Shown: positions 46,764 through 56,754, counted from the first letter of the stretch. The stretch: DNA of 64,000 nucleotides from Martelella lutilitoris (GCF_005924265.1 NZ_VCLB01000007.1:307504-371503); one strand, 5' to 3'. Program-made: numbers and translations. The notes: generated from the sequence alone by a model not told the origin.

Positions 46764-47900
46764 CTATTGTCCGTAGGGGTCGGCCGCGTCACGCAGACCA
46801 TCGCCGAGGAAATTGAAGGCCAGCACGACCGCGACCACGGCGAGACCAGGCGCAAGCAGCCATGGGGCGAGCGAGATCGATCGCAGGTTCTGCGCATCCT
46901 GCAGCAGAACGCCCCATGAGACGACGGGGGGCCTGAGGCCGAGACCAAGGAAGGACAGCGCCGTCTCGCCGAGGATCATCTCCGGCACGGCGAGCGTCAT
47001 CGCCGCGATGATGTAGGAGGTCATGGCCGGCAGCATGTGCTTGGTGATCACCCGGTATTCCGAAGCGCCGGCAAGACGCGCGGCCATCACATAGTCCTCG
47101 GATTTCAGGGAAAGAAAGCGGCCGCGCACGACGCGCGCGAGATGCGTCCAGCCGATCAGCGCCAGGATAAGGGTGATCAGAACATAGACGAAGAGCGGGT
47201 TCCAGGCGATCGGCAGGGCCGCCGCAAGCCCCATCCAGAGCGGTATTGTCGGCACGGAGCGGATGAACTCCATCATGCGCTGGATCGCCGTGTCAACAAA
47301 GCCGCCGTAATAGCCCGAGATCGAGCCGAAGAAGAGGCCGAGCACGAAGGCGAAGAACACGCCGACCAGACCGGCCGACAGGGTCACGCGCGCGCCATAG
47401 ACGAGGCGCGAGAACAGATCCCTTCCAAGGGAGTCCGTGCCCAGAAGATTGACCTTCTGGCGGCGGGCATCAATGCCGAAGAGATGGAGATCAGCCTTCC
47501 AAATGCCCCAAAACTTGTATTTCTCCCCATGAACGAAGAACTTGATCGGCAGTGGCTTGGACTTGTCGACGACATAGGTGACGCGTGCCGTCTCCGGATC
47601 GCGCGTGCGCTTCAGTTCATAGACAAAGGGCCGCGTCAGCTCGCCCTCATGGACGAAGCGCACCATCTGCGGCGGCACGAAGGTTTCCAGCCGTTCGATG
47701 GAATCAGGGGCATAGGGCGCGACGATTTCTGCGAAGATCGCAACGAGATAGGCCAGAACCAGGAAGATCAGCGAAACCAGCGCGAGCCGGTGCTGGCGGA
47801 AGCGCCACCACATCAGCTTCCAGGAATTGGCGGTGTAGATGCCCTGTTCGGCCGTCGCCAGTTCGTTTTCTTCTGCGTAGACGGAAGTCTCGTAGGTCAT
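46764..47900 (-). CDS. Opp-type ABC permease (OppC-like, with long periplasmic insert)
   Basis: A 378-aa permease, longer than DppC/OppC (about 300) because of a roughly 100-residue extracytoplasmic insert after the first helix (ERLETFVPPQMVRFVHEGELTRP ... FFVHGEKYKFWGIWKADLHLFGI). The core motifs LLGTDSLGRDLFSRLVYGARVTL and AARLAGASEYRVITKHMLPAM are intact. Such inserts are common in Opp systems for oligosaccharides or large peptides. ATG at 47900 (MTYETSVYAEENE) is chosen; the upstream frame is low-complexity antisense of the OppB end. Confidence 0.9.
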   Translation of the reverse strand: MTYETSVYAEENELATAEQGIYTANSWKLMWWRFRQHRLALVSLIFLVLAYLVAIFAEIVAPYAPDSIERLETFVPPQMVRFVHEGELTRPFVYELKRTRDPETARVTYVVDKSKPLPIKFFVHGEKYKFWGIWKADLHLFGIDARRQKVNLLGTDSLGRDLFSRLVYGARVTLSAGLVGVFFAFVLGLFFGSISGYYGGFVDTAIQRMMEFIRSVPTIPLWMGLAAALPIAWNPLFVYVLITLILALIGWTHLARVVRGRFLSLKSEDYVMAARLAGASEYRVITKHMLPAMTSYIIAAMTLAVPEMILGETALSFLGLGLRPPVVSWGVLLQDAQNLRSISLAPWLLAPGLAVVAVVLAFNFLGDGLRDAADPYGQ

Positions 47901-47907
47901 GACGGCC

Positions 47908-48894
47908 TCACGCGTAACGAATGCGCGGGTCGGACCACGCAAGAAGAATGTCGGAGAGCAGCGTGCCGATGACGGTGAAGACGCTGAGGATGAGGATGAA
48001 GGCACCGGCGAGATACATGTCCTGCATCTTCAAAGCCTGCAGCATCAGCGGTCCCGTGGTCGGCAGGTTGAGCACGACGGCGGTGATGACGTCGCCGGAA
48101 AAGAGCGCCGGCAGGGCCCAGCCGACCGTTGAGATGAAGGGGTTGAGCGCGACGCGCACCGGATAGCCCCAGACCACCTGACGTTCGGAAAGTCCCTGCG
48201 CATAGGCCGTTTCCACATATGGCTTGCCGAGCTCGTCGAGCATGTTGGCGCGCATCACGCGGATGAGGCCGGCCGCGCCGCCCGTCGCCAGCACGACGAT
48301 CGGGATCCAGACATGTTCAAGGATGTTGCCGATCTTCGCCAGCGACAGCGGCGCGCCTTCGAAACGCGGGGATATCAGGCCGCCGACATCGATGTTGAGC
48401 CAGGCAAATCCGATCCACATCAGGATCAGCGCCAGCAGGAAATCGGGAATGCCCTTGCCGAGAAAGCCGAACACGGTGAAGACATAGTCCAGGATCGAAT
48501 ATTGCCGCTGGGCCGAATAGACGCCGATCGGAATGGCGATGATCCAGGTGAACACCAGGGACAGCGAGGAGAGCAACAGCGTCAGCGCCAGACGGCCCCA
48601 GATCAGCTCGGAGACCGGCGCGTTCCAGTGGAACGACTGGCCGAAATCGCCATGCAGCACGATATTGCCGATCCAGCGCACATATTGCACGAGAATCGGA
48701 TCGTTCAGTCCGAGTTGCGTGCGGATCGCGTCTTCCTGCGCGGCGGTGATGTATTCGCCGCTGTTGCGCAATTCCGCGGCATAGGCGGTGACATAGTCCC
48801 CCGGCGGAAGCTGAATGATGATGAAGGATATGAAGGAAACGACGATCAGGGTCGGAATGGCCCATAGAAGCCGTCGCCAGAGGAAGTTTGCCAT
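47908..48894 (-). CDS. Opp-type ABC permease (OppB-like)
   Basis: A 328-aa permease beginning with the typical first helix MANFLWRRLLWAIPTLIVVSFISFIIIQLPPGDYV, the OppB periplasmic segment DAIRTQLGLNDPILVQYVRWIGNIVLHGDFGQSF, and the EAA-like loop ETAYAQGLSERQVVWGYPVR. It is 108 bases downstream of the binding-protein gene and 7 bases upstream of the OppC-like gene. Confidence 0.93.
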   Translation of the reverse strand: MANFLWRRLLWAIPTLIVVSFISFIIIQLPPGDYVTAYAAELRNSGEYITAAQEDAIRTQLGLNDPILVQYVRWIGNIVLHGDFGQSFHWNAPVSELIWGRLALTLLLSSLSLVFTWIIAIPIGVYSAQRQYSILDYVFTVFGFLGKGIPDFLLALILMWIGFAWLNIDVGGLISPRFEGAPLSLAKIGNILEHVWIPIVVLATGGAAGLIRVMRANMLDELGKPYVETAYAQGLSERQVVWGYPVRVALNPFISTVGWALPALFSGDVITAVVLNLPTTGPLMLQALKMQDMYLAGAFILILSVFTVIGTLLSDILLAWSDPRIRYA

Positions 48895-49002
48895 CGTCTG
48901 CTCTCCGCATTGCCACCCACCGGCCGCCCGTGGCGAAACGGGCGGCCGGCCGGCTCCGCATTCTCGCGGAACCCTTGCTCGGGAGGGAGCTTTGCCTGTC
49001 GT

Positions 49003-50916
49003 TTACTGCGTGCTCTGGTCGATCCAGAACTGCTGGGTCTGTCCGAGGCCGACGCCGCGGGTGATGTCGTCTTCGACAAGCCCGTTGCGAACATTCATGA
49101 AGTCGTTCTTCACGATGACCGGGATGGACACCTCGCCGACCAGACCGATGACATAGCCTTCGTCGACGAAGGCGCCGATCATCTTGTTGAGCGCAGCATC
49201 GGCTTCTTCCATGGATCCGGCGACGGACGCCTTCTCCCAGTCCGCCCATATCTGGCGGATCACCGCGTCCTGCGGCGGCTCGATACCGGCTTCACCGTCG
49301 GTCTCGTACCAGGCGTAGTATTGCTGGGCATAGCTGTCATTGCCCATAATATTGCGCGGGTCGGCGGAGACGACCGAGAGGCGGTCAACGGGCGTATACT
49401 GTATCTGGAAATTGTTGTTGTCGCGGTTGTCGTCCCACTGGGTGCGATCGATGATACGCGGCAGGAGCTCGATGCCGATATCGCTATAATAGTCGGCGGC
49501 AATTTCCAGGATGGGCGATGCGAAATCCTGATAGGCCTCGACCACGATCTGCAGCCGCTGGCCGTTCGGAAGCAGGCGGAAGTCGTCATCATCACGCTCG
49601 CTCAGGCCGATCTGATCCAGAAGCTCGTTGGCAAGATCGGGATCATATTCCGTCCAGTGCGTTTCCCACTCGGGATTGAAATAGGGCGAGCCGGAAATCG
49701 GCGACACCGAACGGGCCTCGCCGAGACCGGAAAAACCGAGTTCGTTGATCGTTTCGCGATCAATACCGACGGAAAGCGCGTGGCGGAAATCCTTGTTGGA
49801 GAAAAGCTTGTTCAGCTGTTCGTCCTGAACGTTGAGGTTGGGAACGAACGACCAGACATTGGCCGATTTCCAGGTGCCGACATGGTAACCGCCCTTCTCC
49901 TCGTTCTCCTTGTAGAAGGTGAAATCGCTCGAGTTGACGTAGCGCATCTGCATGTCGATCTGGCCCTGAACGATCATCAGGTTGAACGAATCCGCCGCCT
50001 CGAAAAGACGATGCTCGATGCGGTCGATATAGGGAAGCTGGTTGCCCTCCTGATCGACGGCCCAGTAATACGGGTTGCGCACCATGGAGACGACATTGCC
50101 CGGCGCGGGCGTCTCAATCTTCCACGCGGTGATCACCGGCAGGTCCGGGTTCTGCCACCATGAGGTAACCGGCCCCTTGGAGCCCCAGAGATCGCTCCAG
50201 CGCTGCACGCCGAATTCCTCTGCCGCCTTGGCGAGATCGTCGGCGCTGGCGTAATGATCGTTGTACTGGCTCAGATAGTGTTTCGGAAACAGGAAGGAGG
50301 GGCGATCCAGGCTTGGCTCGCCGGTCGAATCCTTCGCCAGGATATTCAGGAAATAGACATAGGGCTGGGCGAAACTGACGGTGAAGGTGCGGTCATCCTT
50401 GACCTCAAGCTTCATCGGCTCGCCGCCCGGCGAGAAGGTCGGGTCGATCGTCGGCGTGAGCGCCTTGTTGAGGAAGACATCCTTGTACCAGAACTCGACA
50501 TCTTCGGTGGTCACCGGCTCGCCATCGGACCATTTCAGCCCCTCGAGCAGGGTAAAGGTGAACTCGGTGGAATCCTCGTTGACCGCGTAGCTCTCGATAT
50601 AGGCGGGCACCAGCGTGATGTTGCCCTCGGAGTCGGGCACGTATTTCAGAACGCGCTCCTCCAGCAGCTTGGTCGGACCCCAGCGGTCGCCGGGGCCGCG
50701 ATAGGCCCGGTGCCACACGCCGCCATACTCACCCACCTCGACGGCATCGACGACGGAGGGTTTTGCCGGCAGACGCTCATCGACCGGCGGAAGCTCGCCT
50801 GCATCGACCATGGCCTTCAGCATCGGCGATTCCTGGAAAGCATTTGCGGCCTGCGGAATGGCCACGCTTGACATGAGTGCGAGCGTAAGCGCCCCAGATC
50901 GTAAAATTTTTTGCAT
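49003..50916 (-). CDS. Family 5 extracellular solute-binding protein of the oligosaccharide locus
   Basis: A 637-aa exported binding protein, larger than peptide-specific DppA (about 530). Signal peptide MQKILRSGALTLALMSSVAIPQAANA. Family 5 features: YAVNEDSTEFTFTLLEGLKWSDGEPVTTEDVEFW and NKLFSNKDFRHALSVGIDRETINEL. Large family 5 proteins in loci with GH genes usually bind oligosaccharides. First gene of the eight-gene leftward operon (SBP, OppB, OppC, OppD, OppF, HAD fusion, 831-aa protein, GH105). Confidence 0.92.
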   Translation of the reverse strand: MQKILRSGALTLALMSSVAIPQAANAFQESPMLKAMVDAGELPPVDERLPAKPSVVDAVEVGEYGGVWHRAYRGPGDRWGPTKLLEERVLKYVPDSEGNITLVPAYIESYAVNEDSTEFTFTLLEGLKWSDGEPVTTEDVEFWYKDVFLNKALTPTIDPTFSPGGEPMKLEVKDDRTFTVSFAQPYVYFLNILAKDSTGEPSLDRPSFLFPKHYLSQYNDHYASADDLAKAAEEFGVQRWSDLWGSKGPVTSWWQNPDLPVITAWKIETPAPGNVVSMVRNPYYWAVDQEGNQLPYIDRIEHRLFEAADSFNLMIVQGQIDMQMRYVNSSDFTFYKENEEKGGYHVGTWKSANVWSFVPNLNVQDEQLNKLFSNKDFRHALSVGIDRETINELGFSGLGEARSVSPISGSPYFNPEWETHWTEYDPDLANELLDQIGLSERDDDDFRLLPNGQRLQIVVEAYQDFASPILEIAADYYSDIGIELLPRIIDRTQWDDNRDNNNFQIQYTPVDRLSVVSADPRNIMGNDSYAQQYYAWYETDGEAGIEPPQDAVIRQIWADWEKASVAGSMEEADAALNKMIGAFVDEGYVIGLVGEVSIPVIVKNDFMNVRNGLVEDDITRGVGLGQTQQFWIDQSTQ

Positions 50917-51032
50917 TGAATTCCTCCCATCGAAAAATGAAATGGCACAGCAAACACATCATTTGCCTGCCTCTCCCCAATTTCTGCACCCTTTTTAGCA
51001 AGGGAATGTCGCAGTTATCAATAAAAAAATTC

Positions 51033-51066
51033 CATGAAAGCGAAATGCATTCCATTTCAGTTCATG
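51033..51066. promoter_or_regulatory. Nested dyad, candidate LacI operator of the import operon
   Basis: CATGAA-3-GAAATG-5-CATTTC-2-TTCATG (numbers are spacer bases): two nested inverted repeats, nearly symmetric, in the A/T-rich 160-base gap between lacI and the binding-protein gene, 117 bases upstream of the latter. Symmetry and position fit a LacI-family operator; binding is untested. Confidence 0.5.
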
Positions 51067-51075
51067 AAAATATTT

Positions 51076-52140
51076 TTATTCAATGTTCTGAGGCGGTTGG
51101 GATATCGCCGGCGCGATGCTCTCGCGAAGGACGAGATCGCATCCGAGTTCCAGGCGGTGGGCGGCGCGCGGCGCCTGCCCGCTCTTGGCGCGCGCTTCCA
51201 GGAGGTCAAGCGCCGCGCGCCCGAACTGCTCGAGCGGCACGCTGACGGTGGTGAGCGGCGGACTGTGGAGTTCGCCGAGCGCCACGCCGTCGAACCCCAT
51301 GACGGAGATATCCTCCGGAACGCGGAGCCCGGCCTGCTTCAGCGCGCGCATGGCGCCGAAGGCGAGATTGTCGGCGGCGCAGAACAGCGCGGTTGCGCCG
51401 TCCCGGTCGGGGTGGGCCTCAAGCCAGGCTTTCACCGCCGCCTCGCCGTGCCGCGGCTCAAAGCCTTCGGCCCTGATGACGAGCGCATCGGAAAGCGGCA
51501 GGTCGCGATCGCGAAATGCGTCGAGAAATCCGTCAAGGCGGCGCTCCACCGTCTTGCGCCCGGCCCATGTCAGATGAACGACCCTGCGATGCCCCTTGTC
51601 CAGGATCAGCCGCGTCGCCTTCAGGGCGGCGAAGCGGTTACCCGGCGTAACGCTGTCGATATGCATGTTCGGGTCTTCGCCGTTGATCAGCACGGCCGGG
51701 ATCCCCGAACGTCCGATCGCATCGAGAAGCGCGCTTCGATCATCATTGATGACGATGATCCCGTCCGCCCTGGCGGCGCGGGCCTCCGCCCCCACCTGCT
51801 CGACCGGATCATCCCGACGCAGCGTATGCGGCACCAGGCGCACGCCGCGCGCCTCGCAGTCGCGCGTCAGTGCGTTGAGGATCGTCCATGAGACGAGGTT
51901 GACGTCGCTGTCCGGCAGGGCGTCCTCCGGCACTGCGAGAAGCGCCCTGTTGACCGCATTGATTGAAGCCCTGGCGGAGCGCCGCGCCAGATAGCCGAGT
52001 TCCCGGGCGGCCTCCAGCACGCGTTCGCGCACCTCCTCCGAAATCGGCGCCGTGCCGTTCATCACATGCGACACGGTCGAAATCGCCACGCCGGCCCGTT
52101 CGGAGACCTCCCGCATGCCGACCTTTTCGCCCTTGGCCAT
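51076..52140 (-). CDS. LacI-family regulator of the oligosaccharide locus
   Basis: A 354-aa LacI/GalR protein: HTH MREVSERAGVAISTVSHVMNGTAPISEEVRERVLEAARELGY with the LacI hinge region (residues 9-60), then a sugar-sensor domain (DGIIVINDDRSALLDAI, ALFCAADNLAFGAMRALKQAGLRVPEDISVMGFDGVALGELHSPPLTTVSVP). It is 24 bases after the GH38 gene on the same strand, so probably co-transcribed with it, and 159 bases upstream of the import operon. It likely represses both until an oligosaccharide breakdown product appears. Confidence 0.92.
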   Translation of the reverse strand: MAKGEKVGMREVSERAGVAISTVSHVMNGTAPISEEVRERVLEAARELGYLARRSARASINAVNRALLAVPEDALPDSDVNLVSWTILNALTRDCEARGVRLVPHTLRRDDPVEQVGAEARAARADGIIVINDDRSALLDAIGRSGIPAVLINGEDPNMHIDSVTPGNRFAALKATRLILDKGHRRVVHLTWAGRKTVERRLDGFLDAFRDRDLPLSDALVIRAEGFEPRHGEAAVKAWLEAHPDRDGATALFCAADNLAFGAMRALKQAGLRVPEDISVMGFDGVALGELHSPPLTTVSVPLEQFGRAALDLLEARAKSGQAPRAAHRLELGCDLVLRESIAPAISQPPQNIE

Positions 52141-52164
52141 ATCAGCTCCCCCCGGCGTACTTTC

Positions 52165-55100
52165 TCATTCCCGTTCCAGCTTCAGTGTCTTGATCTCGAA
52201 CGGGGCAAAACCGAGCGCCAGAATACCCGCTTCGGGAGAAAGGTCGACAATCGCCTCCTCGAGCAGATCGACCTCCCTCACCTTTGCGATGCCGGGATCC
52301 AACGAGAGCCGCGCCGCCTGGCGCGCGCCGCGCCGTTCCCAGAGCCGCACCACCAGCCCGCCGCCATCCTCGGCGCGCTTGACCGATTCGACGGCGATCG
52401 CGTCGTTGTCGACAGAAAACGGCGGCGTAAGCTTCGCATTGGAACCATCGCCGCTGCCGGCGACCGGCGTCAAAGGGTGATTGAAGGCCTCGGCGGCAAG
52501 GGAAACGGAGCCGAGCCCGTCATGCGGCATGATGCCGTAACGGAAACGGTGCTCGCCCTGATCCGCCTCGGGCCAGGGATAGGTCGGAGACCGCAGCAGC
52601 GTCAGCCGGATCGTCGTGTCGCGGGCGTCATAGCCGTACTTGCAGTCATTGAGCAGCGCCACGCCGAAGCCGTCTTCGCAAAGCGAGACCCAGCGATGCA
52701 TCGGGCTTTCGAACCGGGCCTGGTCCCAACTCGTGTTCGCATGGGTCGGCCGGGTGACGTGACCGAACTGGATCTCGGCATCGCAATCCGCGGTGCGGAC
52801 GGCCAGCGGAAAGGCGGCCTTCACCATCGTATTGTGCTCGCGCCAGTCGATGAAACTGTCGAACTCCAGCACCCGGCCTCCCGCTTCGAGTGAAACGACC
52901 TCGACGATGCGCGAGGCCTCGTAGCGCCATTCGAAGCGCAGCGCCGCCCGATAGGGGCCGGTCTCGACGATCTCGACGCTCACGAGGTCATCGATCTCGA
53001 AGACCTGATCCTCGAAGGTGCGATCGATATCCCAGGCGTCAAACTGTTCGGGAAAGTCCCGATAGGCCTGCAACCGGTTGGCAATGCCTGTCAGGCACTC
53101 GCGCCCGCTCTGCTTGTCGAAGAGCGACACAAGCCGCCCGTCGGGGTCAAATTCGGCACGAAGATGCGCGTTTTCGAGCCGGTTCGAAGCCACCGCGAGC
53201 CCGCCGTCTCCTCCGGCTTCCTCCGAAACTTCACCGAGCGTCAGACGCACGGCGCCAAGCCCGGGAAGCGCATCGACAGGAACCGCCTGCGACCGCGTCC
53301 CGTCTGCCGATACCAGGATCTGCGAACGGCGATCGCCAAGCCTGACGGGCTCCTCCGACGCGATCCTGACCAGCCCGCCCCTCGGGCTCGCGAAAGGGTT
53401 GACCAGAAGCGTCTCACCCTCGCCCGCGACGCGCGACGCCAAGCGTTGCCGCAACGCCTCCGCACGGCTGAAGAAGCTTGAATAGTCCTCATCGCTATCA
53501 TCAAACACGAGGCCGATCGAGGATCCCGGAAGGATATCGTGAAACTGGTTGAGAAGCGCGATATCCCAGAGCGCGGCAAGCTCGGCCTCGGGGTAATCGA
53601 TGCCGGCGAAAAACCACGCCAGGCTCGCAAGCGCTTCCAGCTCCCGAAGCATGGCTTCCGCCCGACGGTTGTTGCGCTTCACCTTGGCGACGGAGGTGAA
53701 GGTGCCGCGATGGAATTCCAGATAAAGCTCCCCGACCCAGACCGGATACTCCTTCGGGCTTTCATGCATTCGTCCGACGATCCGTTCGAGCACCGGCCCC
53801 ATGAAGCCCTGCGACACGCGCGGGCACCCCGGAATGCCGCGCTCCATCCGGCGGATATGCTCCAGCATCTCCCGCGTCGGCCCGCCGCCGCCATCCCCAA
53901 AGCCATAGACGAGGAACAATTCGTCATTGGTCTCCTTCTGGGCATAGCGCCGCCAGGCGCCCATCACATGGCTCGCCTTCAGATCCGGACAATAGGTCGT
54001 CCCGATGGAGGTGCTGTCGGCCGGCTGCGTGGTGAGGAAATAGGTCGGCGCGCGCGTGCCGTCGATCCCCTGCCAGAAAAACACCTCGCCCGGCATGCGG
54101 TTGGTGTCGTTCCAGGAAAGCTTATGGGTGACGAAGACCGTCAGCCCGGCGAGCTTCATGATCTGCGGAATGGCGGCGGAATAGCCGAAGGTGTCCGGCA
54201 GCCACAGGATGCGCGGCCGCACGCCGAATTTCTCGACGTGATAGCGGACCCCGCGCAACACATGCCGGACCAGCGATTCGCCGGAGGTGATGTTGGCGTC
54301 GGGCTCCAGCCAGAGCGCGCCCTCGATCTCGAACCGCCCCTCCCGTTGCTGATCCCGGATGCCGGCGAAAAGCGCCGGATAGTCCTGTTCCAGATAATCG
54401 AGTAGCAGGCCCTGATTATACATGAACCGATATTCCGGATATTCCCGCATCAAAGAGAGCGCCGTCGCCATGGACCGCGCCATCTTCTGCCGCGTCTCGC
54501 GGATGCGCCAGAGCCATGCGACATCGATATGGGTGTGACCGGTGACGGTGATGAGCGGGGCGATCTCGGTATCGCCGGCCGTATAGATCCGCTCCGCGAT
54601 CGCGCTTGCCGCTTTCAGGCTTTCGGCAAGGCGACCGGGGTTTCCGGGTCTGAAATCCACGGCATTGATTGCCCGGTAGACGGTCTTCAGGATAAAATCC
54701 CGGCGATGATCGTTGATGTCGAGATGCTTGGCCACATCGAGCGGCGCGCGCAGATCGTAATAGAGCGCCTCGGCCTCAAGGTCGTGGACAAGAAGCCTGC
54801 CGGCAAAACCGAGCTGCCGGCGATTCTCGATCGTGCCGGCCTCGATCATGATGTCGAAACGCTCGCCGCCGTGCGCCCGGTCAGTCAGAAGGATTTCGCG
54901 GTGATTGTAATCCGCGCCCTGGACGATCTCGCCATTGACGCGCACGAGGCATTGCGGATCGGAGCGCCCCATCACCCGCCCGAACATCGCCTCGATGCCA
55001 AGGCAGATCCTTTTGCCCGCGAGGGCATCGGGTATCAGCACGCTGCCGGCAAACCAGAAATAGCTCTGCGGCTCGCCCCAGACGGTGTCGGGCGTCACCG

Positions 55101-55263
55101 GCGTCCAGTCTTCATGCGGCCCTTGCAGCATACGCGCCCGCGTCGAAGGCGGCGCCTGGCGGTAACGGAGATCGACGGTGGTTTCCGTCGGCGTGAAAAT
55201 CCGCTCCGAAAGCAGTTCCACGAGATGAAAGATCTTCGAATAGTTGGCCAGAATGTCCTCCAT
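52165..55263 (-). CDS. GH38 alpha-mannosidase
   Basis: A 1,032-aa cytoplasmic alpha-mannosidase. The GH38 zinc/active-site motifs are present: VTGHTHIDVAWLWRIRE (H245, D247) and RILWLPDTFGYSAAIPQIMKLAGL with the nucleophile D357, followed by FVTHKLSWNDTNRMPGEVFFW and the large beta-sandwich C-terminus. The N-terminal domain of about 230 residues precedes the catalytic part as in bacterial class II enzymes. No signal peptide. It removes terminal alpha-mannosyl units from imported glycans. An alpha-mannosidase beside pectin-type enzymes is unusual and broadens the likely substrate. Confidence 0.94.
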   Translation of the reverse strand: MEDILANYSKIFHLVELLSERIFTPTETTVDLRYRQAPPSTRARMLQGPHEDWTPVTPDTVWGEPQSYFWFAGSVLIPDALAGKRICLGIEAMFGRVMGRSDPQCLVRVNGEIVQGADYNHREILLTDRAHGGERFDIMIEAGTIENRRQLGFAGRLLVHDLEAEALYYDLRAPLDVAKHLDINDHRRDFILKTVYRAINAVDFRPGNPGRLAESLKAASAIAERIYTAGDTEIAPLITVTGHTHIDVAWLWRIRETRQKMARSMATALSLMREYPEYRFMYNQGLLLDYLEQDYPALFAGIRDQQREGRFEIEGALWLEPDANITSGESLVRHVLRGVRYHVEKFGVRPRILWLPDTFGYSAAIPQIMKLAGLTVFVTHKLSWNDTNRMPGEVFFWQGIDGTRAPTYFLTTQPADSTSIGTTYCPDLKASHVMGAWRRYAQKETNDELFLVYGFGDGGGGPTREMLEHIRRMERGIPGCPRVSQGFMGPVLERIVGRMHESPKEYPVWVGELYLEFHRGTFTSVAKVKRNNRRAEAMLRELEALASLAWFFAGIDYPEAELAALWDIALLNQFHDILPGSSIGLVFDDSDEDYSSFFSRAEALRQRLASRVAGEGETLLVNPFASPRGGLVRIASEEPVRLGDRRSQILVSADGTRSQAVPVDALPGLGAVRLTLGEVSEEAGGDGGLAVASNRLENAHLRAEFDPDGRLVSLFDKQSGRECLTGIANRLQAYRDFPEQFDAWDIDRTFEDQVFEIDDLVSVEIVETGPYRAALRFEWRYEASRIVEVVSLEAGGRVLEFDSFIDWREHNTMVKAAFPLAVRTADCDAEIQFGHVTRPTHANTSWDQARFESPMHRWVSLCEDGFGVALLNDCKYGYDARDTTIRLTLLRSPTYPWPEADQGEHRFRYGIMPHDGLGSVSLAAEAFNHPLTPVAGSGDGSNAKLTPPFSVDNDAIAVESVKRAEDGGGLVVRLWERRGARQAARLSLDPGIAKVREVDLLEEAIVDLSPEAGILALGFAPFEIKTLKLERE

Positions 55264-55269
55264 CCCTGC

Positions 55270-55303
55270 AAAGCAATGAAATTTTTTACACTGCCATTGC
55301 TTT
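55270..55303. promoter_or_regulatory. Inverted repeat in the GH38/GH28 divergent promoter
   Basis: AAAGCAATG and CATTGCTTT (perfect 9-bp arms, 16-base spacer) lie just upstream of the GH38 start. The whole 156-base divergent region is A/T-rich and also carries two ATGAAATTTTTT elements (55276-55287 and 55395-55406), the second 14 bases before the GH28 start. It is a candidate second operator for the LacI protein. Confidence 0.45.
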
Positions 55304-55419
55304 TCTTTTTTGCATTTTCGGTAGAAATTTTGGTTGAAAATTGCAAATAATTTCGCTCTTGTCCAGTTCCGACTCCCTGAATGCGTTGAGAGTCATGAAA
55401 TTTTTTTTGGGAGTAGACA

Positions 55420-56739
55420 GTGCAGGAAATTCGTATTCCGGCGTCCGCCGGCGATGCCACGTCCCGCATCCAGAGCGCCATCGATGAAGCCGCGAAAACG
55501 CCGGTGGCCGTTGTCCTGGAGGCCGGAACCCACATTTGCGGTGGATTGAGGCTGATTTCGAACGTTGAGCTGCGCCTCGAGGATGGCGCCGTGCTGCAGT
55601 TTCTTCCGGACTATGACGCCTATGCCGCCCATCCGGTGCGCGTCGTGGCCGAGGGCAGCGACCGGGCGATGATCTCGGCCACGGATGCCAGCGACATCGC
55701 GATCACCGGCAAGGGACGCATGGTCTGCGGCGGGAAGCATTTTGCAACGGGCAAGGATGCTGAAATGGGAACGCTCATTCCCGCGGCTCACCGCCCCCGC
55801 CTGCTGGTTCTCGACAGTTGCACGCAGGTGACCCTGTCCGAATTCAGCGTGACCGACTCGCCGATGTGGACGCTTCACTTCGTCAACTGCGAGGGCCTTT
55901 CGATTGACAACGTCAGCGTGGAAAATGCGCTCGACATGCCGAATACGGACGGGATCGTGATCGACGGCTGCCGCGACGTCACGGTCAGGCGATGCGATAT
56001 TTCAACCGCTGATGACGGCGTTGTGCTGAAGACCTCCTGCCGGCCTGACGGAACCGTCGTCGGCGCGTGCGAGCGGATCGAAGTCGCCGACTGCCGCGTG
56101 CGCTCACACTCATGCGCCCTGAAAATCGGCACCGAATCTTTCGGTGACTTTCGCGATATCACCTTCCGGAATTGCGAAGTGATCGCCTCCAATCGCGGCC
56201 TCGGCATCTTCTCGCGCGACGGCGGAGCGGTCGAAAACGTCCGCTTCTCGGATATCAGCCTGGATTGCCGCGAAACGCCGCCCGGCTTCTGGGGCTCGGG
56301 CGAAGCGCTGACGATAAACCTGGTCGACCGCCGTCCGGAAACAAGGCCCGCAGGCAGGATCAGCGGCGTCATCATCGAAAACATTTCGGGGTCTATGGAG
56401 GGCGCGATCAATCTCTATTGCGAACGTAGAGGCGGCATCGAGAACATCGAGATGCGCACTGTGGCGCTCCACCAGAGGCCGGGCGCCTACGGCACGGCAC
56501 TCTGCTACGACCTTCGGCCGACGCCTGCCGACCTTGCGGAAGCGCCGGCGTCGGAAGGCCGCGCCAATGCCTGGCGCAAGGGTGCTGACGGCCGGGTAAT
56601 CGGCCTTGTCGATTACCCCGGCGGCATGCCCGCCGTCTTTTCCCACAACGTTAAGGGCCTCAGCCTTCAGCATATTGAAATCGATCGACCCAAGCCGCTG
56701 CCGGCGGGCTTCAGCCCGAACGCCGTGACCGTTGATTGA
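55420..56739 (+). CDS. GH28-family polygalacturonase-like glycosidase
   Basis: A 439-aa right-handed beta-helix protein with a GTG start preceded by TGGGAG. GH28 motifs: NTDGIVIDGC (N175-G178), a double-Asp ADDGVVLKTSC (D198/D199, usual form DDCIAIKS) and RSHSCALKIGTESFGD replacing the usual GHG segment. The common RIK is not evident. No signal peptide, so it probably works as a cytoplasmic exo-acting galacturonidase or related enzyme on short oligomers. Divergent from the GH38 gene and convergent with the PHP-family gene. Confidence 0.88.
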   Translation: MQEIRIPASAGDATSRIQSAIDEAAKTPVAVVLEAGTHICGGLRLISNVELRLEDGAVLQFLPDYDAYAAHPVRVVAEGSDRAMISATDASDIAITGKGRMVCGGKHFATGKDAEMGTLIPAAHRPRLLVLDSCTQVTLSEFSVTDSPMWTLHFVNCEGLSIDNVSVENALDMPNTDGIVIDGCRDVTVRRCDISTADDGVVLKTSCRPDGTVVGACERIEVADCRVRSHSCALKIGTESFGDFRDITFRNCEVIASNRGLGIFSRDGGAVENVRFSDISLDCRETPPGFWGSGEALTINLVDRRPETRPAGRISGVIIENISGSMEGAINLYCERRGGIENIEMRTVALHQRPGAYGTALCYDLRPTPADLAEAPASEGRANAWRKGADGRVIGLVDYPGGMPAVFSHNVKGLSLQHIEIDRPKPLPAGFSPNAVTVD

Positions 56740-56754
56740 GGGCGGAGTGGGCGC

